39,976 bases of DNA, from contig CAZOYW010000028.1 in NCBI GenBank assembly GCA_964584165.1, positions 1 through 39,976 of the forward strand. Reading direction: 5' to 3'. This DNA is from CAZKCI01 sp964584165 (GTDB lineage: Bacteria; Auribacterota; Erginobacteria; Erginobacterales; CAZKCI01). Under the pieces are notes generated by a model. That model saw only the letters and a list, made by a program, of their open reading frames with translations, made no database searches and had not been told where the DNA came from. A program made the position numbers and the translations under genes. Within the stretch, counting starts at the first letter, position 1. Every line of letters starts with the position of its first letter. Positions 7,056 through 14,501 of this stretch are shown piece after piece.

Positions 7056-8108
7056 TTACTTCTTCCCCAGGGAGGCGAGAAGGCGCGCGTAGAGGGCGGG
7101 GGACCGGACGATGCAGGGGACGGAAGCCTTCGCGATCAGCCGCTTGACCCGCCCGTGGAGCTCGGCCAGGGAGGAGTCGGCGATGTTCCCGATCAGCCCC
7201 CGGCTGGCCCGGGCGTCCGGGCAGATCAGGACCTCCCCGTCGGAATCGACGGTGAGACCGTTGTAGAGGTAGGCGCACTTCCCGTCCGGACGGGCCGAGG
7301 TCGGCCCCCCGGTCTCCGAGAGGCGCTTCGCCGTCTCGGCCAGAGCGGGGTTGGGCTCGCCGTCGGGCATCCCGGCGAGTTCCCGCCAGTGCTTCCTCGC
7401 CCGGCCTTCGTAGACCGGCGTGTTGGCGATGAAGAGCACCTCCTCCCCGCACCAGTCCTTGATCTCCACCGCCTCCCCGAGGTTGGGCAGGCAGACCACG
7501 GTGTTCAAACCCAGGCGGGTGACGATCGTCCCGTCCCGCCTTTCGACGGCGGGGCGGTAGACGCCGCGCAGGGCCGCGAGATTCCGCCGGACCCGGTCGA
7601 AGACGTCCGCGCGGCCGGCGAGACGGGCGTAGGTCTCCGGGCGGAAGGAATCCAGGCTCACGATAATGCTGACGTCGTGATCGAGGGCGAAGCGGGCCGC
7701 GGCGGCGTCGAGCTCGACGGCGTTGGTGAAAAGGACGCTGGTCATCCCGAGATCGCAGGCGAGAGCTACCAGCTCCCGCCAACCGGGATAGAGGAGAGGC
7801 TCCCCCTCCCCCGGGATGACCAGCACGGAGGCGCCCAGGGCGACCGCTTCCTCCAGGGTCTTCTTCCTGGCCGACGGAGGCAGGTCGCGATGGACCCGCG
7901 TGGCCCAGGAGAAGCACTTGAGGCAGGAGAGTCGGCAGGAGAAGGGGAGGCTCATCATGAGGTAGGAGACGGCTTCCCCCGCCGCCGGGCCGAGGCGGCC
8001 GACCGATTCCAGATGGGACGGCAAGCCCTTGAGGATCTTCCGGATCTTCTGCATGGGAGCGGGAGGATTTAAGCGCGAAGGCGCAGCGCCGGGCGGGTTC
8101 TTCTTCAT
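7056..8108 (-). CDS. Radical SAM protein with SPASM-like C-terminus
   Basis: This is a radical SAM protein of 350 residues if the upstream ATG is used. The cluster motif is C58-x3-C62-x2-C65 (CRLSCLKC). The usual GGEP is replaced by GEGEP, and VSLDSFRPETY matches the core of SPASM-type enzymes. The C-terminal part has CAYLYNGLTVDSDGEVLICP and a last Cys in SVPCIVRS, like a reduced SPASM/twitch cluster site. The first 18 codons resemble the start of the GT-C/TPR gene at 5593 at DNA level and belong to the duplicated upstream block, so the original start may be the ATG at 8054 (MQKIRKILKG). The substrate is unknown; such proteins commonly modify sugars, peptides or cofactors. Confidence 0.87.
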   Translation of the reverse strand: MKKNPPGAAPSRLNPPAPMQKIRKILKGLPSHLESVGRLGPAAGEAVSYLMMSLPFSCRLSCLKCFSWATRVHRDLPPSARKKTLEEAVALGASVLVIPGEGEPLLYPGWRELVALACDLGMTSVLFTNAVELDAAAARFALDHDVSIIVSLDSFRPETYARLAGRADVFDRVRRNLAALRGVYRPAVERRDGTIVTRLGLNTVVCLPNLGEAVEIKDWCGEEVLFIANTPVYEGRARKHWRELAGMPDGEPNPALAETAKRLSETGGPTSARPDGKCAYLYNGLTVDSDGEVLICPDARASRGLIGNIADSSLAELHGRVKRLIAKASVPCIVRSPALYARLLASLGKK

Positions 8109-8162
8109 CGGGAGAATGCTAGCAGAAACGAAGACCGGGGAGGAACAGAGTTCCTTATAAAG
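8106..8162 (-). promoter_or_regulatory. Duplicated promoter block with palindrome AGGAACAGAGTTCCT (copy 2)
   Basis: This is the same block as 5591-5647 at a constant offset of 2515 bp, with AGGAAC-AGA-GTTCCT at 8141-8155. The similarity continues into the first codons of the downstream gene (ATGAAGAAGAACCC versus ATGACGAAGAACCC). Confidence 0.55.
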
Positions 8163-8640
8163 GTTACGTGAAGTTACGTGAGGTTACGTGATGTTACGTA
8201 AGGTTACCGCCAGCGTGTTATCGTAACCTCACGTAACCCCAACGCAACCTTGCGCAACCTCACGTAACCTTCCCCCGGTTACCGCCAGCGTGTTCATTAT
8301 AAAGGTTACGTGAAGTTACGTGAGGTTACGTGATGTTACGTAATGTTACCGCCAGCGTGTTATCGTAACCTCACGTAACCCCAACGCAACCTTGCGCAAN
8401 NNNNNNNNNNNNNNNNNNNNNNNNNNNNNNNNNNNNNNNNNNNNNNNNNNNNNNNNNNNNNNNNNNNNNNNNNNNNNNNNNNNNNNNNNNNNNNNNNNNG
8501 TTACCGCCAGCGTGTTATCGTAACCTCACGTAACCCCAACGCAACCTTGCGCAACCTCACGTAACCTTCCCCCCGGTTACCGCCAGCGTGTTTTCGTAAC
8601 CTCACGTAACTTTTCGTAACCTCACGTAACCTCACGTAAC
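8163..8640. repeat. Decamer array 3 arranged as a 142-bp tandem unit, interrupted by a gap
   Basis: GTTACGTGAx units in forward orientation lead to GTTACCGCCAGCGTGTT and then to GTAACCTCAC units in reverse orientation. The whole pattern repeats with a 142-bp period (TTATAAAGGTTACGTGAAG at 8155 and 8297). GTTACCGCCAGCGTGTT occurs at 8203, 8278, 8345, 8500 and 8576. The 100-N gap lies inside the array, so copy number is uncertain. No gene is seen in this 575-bp divergent intergenic space. Confidence 0.85.
8400..8499. other. Assembly gap (100 N)
   Basis: Exactly 100 N, a scaffolding placeholder of unknown true length, placed inside the tandem 142-bp repeat. Sequence on both sides belongs to the same repeat, so the join is probably right but copies may be missing or collapsed. 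Confidence 0.97.
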
Positions 8641-8660
8641 CATTCTTTGTCCCCCCCTGC

Positions 8661-8679
8661 CCTTTTGTGATACAAATGC
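8661..8679 (+). promoter_or_regulatory. Decayed leader hairpin of paralogue 3
   Basis: CCTTTTGTGATACAAATGC keeps only the TTTGT-GAT-ACAAA core of the element found upstream of paralogues 1 and 2. The AAGG ribosome site in the right arm is lost (ATGCCGCC before the ATG), so translation of this copy may be weaker or controlled differently. Confidence 0.5.
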
Positions 8680-8683
8680 CGCC

Positions 8684-9997
8684 ATGACGAGCGGGAAGAT
8701 CATTCGCACCACCGTGAGCCTCTGCCCGACCTGCCGGGAGCGGATAACGGCCACGGTCGTCGAGGACGGCGGGGCGGTCTTCATGGAGAAGGGTTGCCGG
8801 GTCCACGGCCACTTCCGCCAGAGGATCGCGAAGCACCCCCGCCATTACCGGGATTCCATGGCCCTCCTCTTCCGGCTGAAGGAGTGTTATCCCTGGAGGC
8901 GGATCCGGGCCGAGAACTACGCCTTCATATCCACGCTTTCCTGCAACCTCGCCTGCCCGATCTGCTTCGCCGGCGACGCCGGGCGTGTCGCGCCTCACCC
9001 CATGTCGCTGGACGATCTGCAGGAGAAACTCCGCCCGATCCGGGGACGCGGGCTCCACATCAAGATCACCGGGGGCGAGCCGACGACCCGGGAGGACCTC
9101 CCCGAGATCGTCCGCACGGTGCGCGCGTCCGGGAACTACCCGGTGGTCACCACCAACGGGATCCGGATGGGGGACTTCGCCTACCTGAAATCCCTCCGGG
9201 AGAGCGGGCTCTACGCCGTCGCCCCCTGGTTCGACTCCTCCTCCCGGGACGAGGTCTTCGAGCGGATGCGGGGGAGGAAGATGCTGGACCAGAGGCGGGC
9301 CCTACTCGATAACATCGACCGCCTGAAGCTCCCGTTCATCGCCTTTTTCACCTGCGTCAAGGGGGTGAACGAGGACGGCCTCTCCGAGGTCCTCGCCCTC
9401 CCCCGCCGGCAGCCCAGCCTGTTCCGGATCGCGGTCGAGGGATACATGCACCGGGGGACCAAAGGGTTCTCGGAGGCCAACACCTTCACCGCCGACGAGC
9501 TCTGGGAGGAGATCGCCGGAGCCACCGGCTATTCCCTCGATGAACTCGTGACCCTGATGGAGGTGAGTTTGGTCAGCCGGGCCCTGCGCGGCGTCCACCG
9601 CTGCTACAACACCCACTTCCTCCTCCTCCCCCGCTCCGGGAGGAGGGAGGAGGGGCTCGATCCCGCCCGTTGGAGGGAAATCCTGGACCGGTTCCGCGAC
9701 CTCCTAGAGAAGGACCCGCGGCGGGCCAGATCCTTCTTCACGAAACGATACGCCTCCGAGCTCATCCGCCTCGGCTTCGTTTTGCCCCTCACCCGCCGTT
9801 TCATCCTGCGACAGGACGGCCTCCCGGAAATCTTCATCCCCGCCCGGTTCTACTGGCTCGCCTTCCAGGTACTCTACTATCCCACCAACTACGACGAGGA
9901 GATGGTCAGGGGGTTCTGCCCCAACCTCGCCCTCAACCCGGGGCCGGAGAAGCTAGTCTCCTTCTGCGAATATTGCAACCTGGAGCTGAGGACCTGA
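8684..9997 (+). CDS. Radical SAM protein, Tes/MJ0619-like (paralogue 3)
   Basis: This is the 437-residue third member of the family, with CPTC at 14-17, radical SAM motif CNLACPICFAGD near 87-98, ITGGEPTTREDLPEIV, and the C-terminal FCPN...FCEYCN region with one extra Cys. It is more divergent than the other two and shows no gene-conversion patch. The leader is conserved but without a clear Shine-Dalgarno. It is divergent from the radical SAM gene at 7056 across the large decamer array, and a methyltransferase follows about 100 bp downstream on the same strand. Neither substrate nor product can be inferred. Confidence 0.9.
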   Translation: MTSGKIIRTTVSLCPTCRERITATVVEDGGAVFMEKGCRVHGHFRQRIAKHPRHYRDSMALLFRLKECYPWRRIRAENYAFISTLSCNLACPICFAGDAGRVAPHPMSLDDLQEKLRPIRGRGLHIKITGGEPTTREDLPEIVRTVRASGNYPVVTTNGIRMGDFAYLKSLRESGLYAVAPWFDSSSRDEVFERMRGRKMLDQRRALLDNIDRLKLPFIAFFTCVKGVNEDGLSEVLALPRRQPSLFRIAVEGYMHRGTKGFSEANTFTADELWEEIAGATGYSLDELVTLMEVSLVSRALRGVHRCYNTHFLLLPRSGRREEGLDPARWREILDRFRDLLEKDPRRARSFFTKRYASELIRLGFVLPLTRRFILRQDGLPEIFIPARFYWLAFQVLYYPTNYDEEMVRGFCPNLALNPGPEKLVSFCEYCNLELRT

Positions 9998-10098
9998 TCG
10001 CTTGAGCACCCGATTCCTCTGATGGAAATCGCTAAAATCAGGATAATCGGAGTAATCAGGCGCTCCTCATCGCTTCCGGGCGCCGAGAGCGCTGCGCC

Positions 10099-10839
10099 AT
10101 GAGCCAGTACGACCGCATCAGCGAGCAGTACCTCCGGGTCGAGCAGGACGCGATCAAGCGCCGCGTCGTTCTCCCCACGCTCCGCTCCATGATCGGCGAC
10201 ATCCGGGGCCTCTCCGTGCTCGACGCCGGCTGCGGCTCCGGCTATTTCACCCGCATCCTCCGGAGATGGGGCGCCCGGAGGGTGTTCGGGATCGACGTCT
10301 CCGCCCGCCAGATCGCCCTCGCCCGGGAACGGAGCCGAGACGGCGGGATCGATTACCGCGCCCTGGCCGCGGCCGACATCGGCCGGGAGTTCGGCCCCGA
10401 GTTCGACCTCGTTACCGGGGTCTTCCTTCTCAACTACGCCGAGTCGCCCCTGGGGCTGATCAAGATGCTGGCGGCGATCGCCGGGGCGCTCCGGGAGGGG
10501 GGAAGGTTCGCGGGCATCACCCAATCACCCCGCTTTCGCTTCTACCGGGGGATCCGCTTCCAGCGCCGCTTCCGGCGGCAGGCCGCCGGCCCGCCGCAGG
10601 ACGGGGAGAAGTTCTTCATTGAGTTCCACGCGCCCGGGGAGATGGTCTGCGAGGTCTACTGCTACCACTGGAAGGCGGCGACCTACCGGGCCGCCTTCGC
10701 CGAAACCGGCTTCCGCGGGTTCCGCTGGGTCAAGCCCCTGGCTGACTACGCGGGCTGCCGGGCGGCGGAGCGGGAGTTCTTCGCGGGGTACCTGAAGAAC
10801 CCCCACATCATCGGGCTCAAGGCGGAAAAGCGCGCGTGA
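10099..10839 (+). CDS. Class I SAM-dependent methyltransferase
   Basis: This 246-residue protein opens MSQYDRISEQYL. SAM motif I is VLDAGCGSGYF at 40-50, followed by GIDVSARQIALAR and an FLLNYAES segment near 114. The opening and motif context resemble the toxoflavin-synthase-like/small-molecule methyltransferase group, but the substrate is uncertain. It follows paralogue 3 by 101 bp on the same strand, so co-transcription is possible. Its last 23 bp overlap the convergent amidotransferase-like gene. No good Shine-Dalgarno is visible before the ATG. Confidence 0.87.
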   Translation: MSQYDRISEQYLRVEQDAIKRRVVLPTLRSMIGDIRGLSVLDAGCGSGYFTRILRRWGARRVFGIDVSARQIALARERSRDGGIDYRALAAADIGREFGPEFDLVTGVFLLNYAESPLGLIKMLAAIAGALREGGRFAGITQSPRFRFYRGIRFQRRFRRQAAGPPQDGEKFFIEFHAPGEMVCEVYCYHWKAATYRAAFAETGFRGFRWVKPLADYAGCRAAEREFFAGYLKNPHIIGLKAEKRA

Positions 10840-11941
10840 GCTCCCGCCGCGGATCCATCCGGAAGACGTCCCGGTAACCCTCGTCGCTCTCCCGGCCCTC
10901 CCGCAGGCACCGGAGCGCCTCCTCACCGGTCAGTCCGATCCTCCGGAGCGTGGCCCGGACCAGGGCCGGCTGGCAAAGGCCGAGGCGGCAGAGCCAGGAG
11001 AAGGCCCGGAAGGCCGCCCGGTATTTCCAGCGGCTCGCCTCCCCCCGGCGGATCTTTTCGCTGACCAGGAGGCGGTGGGGAGGGGCGCCGAAGTGGAGGG
11101 TGTCGAGATAGGCCATCAGGCGGACCAGGTCGCACTTGGTCTTCCGCGGGAGCGACCGGGAAGACGGCAGGATCCCCTCCCGCGCCAGGCGGGCGCGCAC
11201 CTCCCTTTCGGAGGGATAGTTGAGGACGTGAAGGGGCATGAGCAAGCGGGGCGGCGGTTCGCCGTCGGGCCCTTCCGGGATGCAAAAGCGCCCCCGCAGC
11301 CCCGGGGGGATCGCCGGGTCCGACCAGAAGTCCCCCATCGCCCGCCAGGCCGAAGCGAAAACCTCCGGCTTAAGCTCGTAGAACCAGTCGCCGCCGCTCT
11401 GGTAGGGCGAGTAGCCGATCAGAACGAGGGGGATACCGCGGCGGCGCGCGTGGCCGAGCGCCGCGGAGATGATGGCGAGCTGGCAGACGCGGCAGACGGT
11501 GCCGGTCAACCCCGAGGCCAGGGGCCGGGTGAAGAAATAGCGGTAGAAGCGGCGGCTGAAATCGTCCGGCCAGGAGAAGACCTCGAGGGGGATTCCCAGG
11601 CGATCCGCCGCCCGGTCGAGGTTCGCCCGGGAGAAGGCCGGCTGGAAACCGGTGTCGACGTAGAAGCCCACGAGCTTGAGGTCGTACTCCCCCCGGAGAA
11701 GGCTGGCGAGATAGGCGCTGTCCTTGCCGCCGCTCAGGCAGACCAGCGCGTCGCAGGCGCGCTTCCCCCTGATCCCCTCGACCGTGGCGGAGAAATCCTT
11801 CCGCCCCCAGGCGACGAGTTCCGGGGAGGCCCCCCCCCGCTTCCCCGATTCGTAATCCCGGCAAAGACGGCAGAGCCCCCGGGAGTCGAAATCGGCCTCC
11901 GGGCGGGAGGAGGTTACGAGGCATTTCTTGCAGGTGGACAT
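10817..11941 (-). CDS. N-acetyl sugar amidotransferase-like PP-loop ATPase
   Basis: This 374-residue protein has an N-terminal zinc-ribbon pattern (C4-x2-C7 and C24-x2-C27) and the PP-loop SGGKDS at 70-75, followed by a KLVGFYVDTGF segment and a GTVCRVCQ motif near 145. This is the layout of the N-acetyl sugar amidotransferase family (WbpG/PseA/LegG type), which activates a sugar or acid carbonyl with ATP and amidates it using ammonia from a HisH/HisF-like glutaminase pair. No such partner is in this window. The 3' end overlaps the plus-strand methyltransferase by 23 bp. It is probably involved in making a modified amino sugar for surface glycans. Confidence 0.82.
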   Translation of the reverse strand: MSTCKKCLVTSSRPEADFDSRGLCRLCRDYESGKRGGASPELVAWGRKDFSATVEGIRGKRACDALVCLSGGKDSAYLASLLRGEYDLKLVGFYVDTGFQPAFSRANLDRAADRLGIPLEVFSWPDDFSRRFYRYFFTRPLASGLTGTVCRVCQLAIISAALGHARRRGIPLVLIGYSPYQSGGDWFYELKPEVFASAWRAMGDFWSDPAIPPGLRGRFCIPEGPDGEPPPRLLMPLHVLNYPSEREVRARLAREGILPSSRSLPRKTKCDLVRLMAYLDTLHFGAPPHRLLVSEKIRRGEASRWKYRAAFRAFSWLCRLGLCQPALVRATLRRIGLTGEEALRCLREGRESDEGYRDVFRMDPRRELTRAFPP

Positions 11942-12124
11942 TGAGATCGCTCCGCGCTTGAAAGCAGATTACCGGATATCGGGTGCAAAATACAGGGAGG
12001 GGTCGCATCGGGGCGAGACGCCCCTTCCACGGCGCGCGACCATGCCCCGACGTAACGCCGGGATGATCATTTGGCCCCCCCGAGGGTGATCAAAAGTCCG
12101 CGCCTACGATCAAGATTCGCTGGC

Positions 12125-12146
12125 GCGCGGACCTGAAGGTCCGCGC
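12125..12146. repeat. GCGGACMT palindrome, copy 1
   Basis: GCGCGGACCT (12125-12134) and AGGTCCGCGC (12137-12146) form a 10-bp perfect stem with loop GA, followed by CTAC. The 278-bp gap between genes (11942-12219) holds this copy, copy 2, and a half copy (GTCCGCGCCTACG near 12092); nothing else is recognisable there. Confidence 0.75.
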
Positions 12147-12184
12147 CTACTGGACGCGATCAAGGCCGGGCACCGTTTCCGTAG

Positions 12185-12206
12185 CCGCGGACCTTCAGGT
12201 CCGCGG
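12185..12206. repeat. GCGGACMT palindrome, copy 2
   Basis: CCGCGGACCT and AGGTCCGCGG form a 10-bp stem with loop TC, preceded by GTAG. It is in opposite orientation to the copy 40 bp before it, so the pair brackets a short interval just downstream of the MiaB-like gene. Confidence 0.75.
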
Positions 12207-12219
12207 GACGGGGCGCCAG

Positions 12220-13431
12220 TCAAACGCAAAGCACGTCGACGCCCCGGCGGGAGAGACGGGAGTGGATCCTTTTCACCCGGCCGGCGATCGCCGCGGCGGG
12301 GATCTGGCCTGCAAATCCGGCCGAACGGCTCCCCGGCTTGTCCTGGTAGCCGAAGACCAGGACCGAGGCGAATCCCCCCGCCTCGACCGCGCGGATCGTC
12401 TCCTCGAACTCCGCCTCCGTCTCCGAGGGGAAACCGACGATGACGTGGGCGGAGAGCTTCAGCGCCGGGGCGGCCGAGCGGATCTTGACGAGGGCGGCGG
12501 AGATTTTCTCCGTCTCCGCGTAGCGGTTCATCAGCCTCAAGACCCGTCCGCTCCCCGATTGCAGGCAGCAGCAGAGCGAGCGGACCCTCCGGGTGGAGAG
12601 GATCGGGGCGAGCTCGTCGACGTAAGCGACGAGCCAGCGGGGGTTGATCTCCTCGATGTCCAGGACGCAGCCCCCTTCGGCGGCGAGCAAGGCGCGCAGG
12701 AGCTCGGGCAGTGTCGATCCCCGGTCCAAGCCGTAGGCCCCCAGGTCGTCGCCGTCGAGCACGACCCCGGCCTGGCCGGAGGCGACGGCGGCGAGCAGCT
12801 CCCTCCGGCAGTCCTCGACCGGCTTGCTCTGCAAGGGCCCGATCGCCTCCCGGATGACGCAGTAGCTGCACGCCCCCCGGCAGCCCCAGCTGGTCCGGAT
12901 GTAGTACTGGCTCCTCCGGAAGCGGTCGATCCGGCGCTTCTTGAGGAACATCCGCGCGGCGAAGAAGGGACGGCGCCCGATCGTCCGGAGAAGGACCGAG
13001 GGGCGGACGGAGGGGACCAGGGCCGCCGGGCCGGCGCGGTGGCCGTCCTCGACCGAGGCGAAGGGGACGGAAAAACCGGGGAAGCAGCGGTCGATCCCGG
13101 CCAGCGAGTGGGTGGGGACGGCCGCCCCGGAGAAGACCTCCCGCAGCCGCCGGGGGTTGATCGCGGGGAGGCAGCCGGCCACGATCAGCGACTCCGGCCG
13201 GCGGGCGAGGTCCCGGACCATTTCCACGGCCAGGTCCTCCGCCTTTTCGGTGTAGGCGCAGGTGACCACGACGACCCGGTCGGCCTCCGCGGCCGAGTCG
13301 GCGAGTTCGCAGCCGTTGGCCAGAAAATAGTTCCGCAGACGGGCGACGTCGAGCCGCCGGCGGGTGCAGTCCGCGTTGGTGAGGACGAAGACCCTAGTCG
13401 GCTTGTTCGCTCTGTCCGGAGGCTGTCTCAT
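12220..13431 (-). CDS. MiaB/methylthiotransferase-like radical SAM protein without TRAM domain
   Basis: This 403-residue protein has an N-terminal UPF0004-type domain with three cysteines (C22, C58, C87) that would hold the auxiliary cluster. The radical SAM motif is C184-x3-C188-x2-C191 (GCRGACSYC), and QSGSGRVLRLMNRYAE with HVIVGFPSETEAEFEE is the signature of MiaB/RimO/MtaB methylthiotransferases. These usually end with a TRAM RNA-binding domain; here the protein stops soon after the barrel (SRRGVDVLCV). The normal tRNA role is therefore doubtful and a small-molecule or peptide substrate is possible. It lies 29 bp after the methyltransferase gene, probably in the same operon. Confidence 0.85.
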   Translation of the reverse strand: MRQPPDRANKPTRVFVLTNADCTRRRLDVARLRNYFLANGCELADSAAEADRVVVVTCAYTEKAEDLAVEMVRDLARRPESLIVAGCLPAINPRRLREVFSGAAVPTHSLAGIDRCFPGFSVPFASVEDGHRAGPAALVPSVRPSVLLRTIGRRPFFAARMFLKKRRIDRFRRSQYYIRTSWGCRGACSYCVIREAIGPLQSKPVEDCRRELLAAVASGQAGVVLDGDDLGAYGLDRGSTLPELLRALLAAEGGCVLDIEEINPRWLVAYVDELAPILSTRRVRSLCCCLQSGSGRVLRLMNRYAETEKISAALVKIRSAAPALKLSAHVIVGFPSETEAEFEETIRAVEAGGFASVLVFGYQDKPGSRSAGFAGQIPAAAIAGRVKRIHSRLSRRGVDVLCV

Positions 13432-13460
13432 CGGTCCGCTCGTTCTCCGCCCTGTGCGGC

Positions 13461-14435
13461 TCAGTCCGCTTTCCGGGCGATGACGACGAAATGGTCGGCC
13501 GCCGCCCCGGCCGCCTCCGGATGATAGCGGGCGGCGCGGGCGATGTCAGAGGCGGAAATCCCGCGGCGGGAGCAGGCGGCGCTCACGGAACGGAGAAAAA
13601 GCCGCGTCCGGGCGGCGGGCGGCAATAACCTCCGCGCGAGCGCCGAGGCAGCCCCCCCCATCTTCCCTCCTGAAAACCGCTTCCGGCCCAGGGCGGATAC
13701 GAGTTCCGCCCATACCTCCCGGAAGACCGGATTGGCAAGACCGCCGACCGAGAAACCCGAAAAGACCCCCTCCGCCGCGAGCTCGCGCCCCAGCTCTTGG
13801 AGCTCGGCGAGCGAATACTCGTGGATGTTCAAGGCGCTGAAACGCAAGGACGGATCGTCGCCCGGGTTGGGATGGTAAAGGTCCTGGGAGAAGGCCCGGT
13901 GGGGGGTCGTAAAAACAAGCGTCCCCCCCTTCCGGAGGACGCGGGAGATCTCCCGGAGGCAGAGACGGGCGTCGGCCGGTATCATGTTGTGGACGATCCC
14001 GAGAACGGAGGAGACGAGATCGAACGATCCCGGGGCGAAGGGGAGGGCGCGGGAGTCGGCGGCCAGAAAAGCCGCGTCGGAAGGATCGCGGGATCGGGCG
14101 GCCAATCCGACCACGGGGACGGCGATATCCGTCCCGATCACCGATCCCCCCTTCCCCAGGGCCCTCTGCAGGCAAGCCGCGCCCCAGCCGTTTCCGCAGG
14201 AGAGGTCGAGAACCCGCCGGGGGGGAGCCGGCGGGGCGGCGCGGATATGTCGTAGAAGAAAGGCATAGGGGGCGACGGTGAAGGCGGCGTGAACCTCGGG
14301 GCTCGCGTTTTCGAGCCCCGCCCCGGCGGAGAGGGCCGCCCGGTGAGTTCTTCCCGTCGGGCGCCTTGCCAGATCGCGGAGGCACTCCCCTATCTCCGGA
14401 GCCAGGTCGGCAACAAAATTTATCTTGCTGCTCAT
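13461..14435 (-). CDS. Class I SAM-dependent methyltransferase
   Basis: This 324-residue protein has SAM motif I VLDLSCGNGWG (75-85), VIGTDIAVPVVGLA, the acidic loop DSRALPFAPGSFDLVSS and VLRKGGTLVFTTP. The C-terminal 100 residues are not recognised. The ATG is preceded by decamer repeat units and no clear Shine-Dalgarno. It sits between the sulfatase-like gene (66-bp gap filled by repeats) and the MiaB-like gene (29-bp gap), all on the minus strand. The substrate is unknown. Confidence 0.87.
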   Translation of the reverse strand: MSSKINFVADLAPEIGECLRDLARRPTGRTHRAALSAGAGLENASPEVHAAFTVAPYAFLLRHIRAAPPAPPRRVLDLSCGNGWGAACLQRALGKGGSVIGTDIAVPVVGLAARSRDPSDAAFLAADSRALPFAPGSFDLVSSVLGIVHNMIPADARLCLREISRVLRKGGTLVFTTPHRAFSQDLYHPNPGDDPSLRFSALNIHEYSLAELQELGRELAAEGVFSGFSVGGLANPVFREVWAELVSALGRKRFSGGKMGGAASALARRLLPPAARTRLFLRSVSAACSRRGISASDIARAARYHPEAAGAAADHFVVIARKAD

Positions 14436-14453
14436 GGAGTTTCGTTCGCTTGC

Positions 14454-14498
14454 GCAACCTTACGTAACCTAACGTAACATCACGTAACCCGACGTAAC
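14454..14498. repeat. Decamer repeat array 4
   Basis: GCAACCTTAC, GTAACCTAAC, GTAACATCAC, GTAACCCGAC and GTAAC follow at exact 10-bp spacing. They fill the gap between the sulfatase-like stop codon (14502) and the methyltransferase start (14435), all units in one orientation. Confidence 0.85.
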
Positions 14499-14501
14499 TT
14501 T

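Noticed and set aside
75..8592. Similarity of AACACGCTGGCGGTAAC to the start of 16S rRNA
   Set aside because: Only a run of about nine bases is shared and no rRNA sequence surrounds it; judged as chance.
8155..8640. CRISPR array
   Set aside because: Repeats are tandem and mixed in orientation, with no unique spacers of even length and no cas genes.
219..9997. RiPP (modified peptide) cluster with precursor peptide
   Set aside because: No short Cys-rich or repeat-rich precursor frame with a ribosome site was found next to the radical SAM genes.
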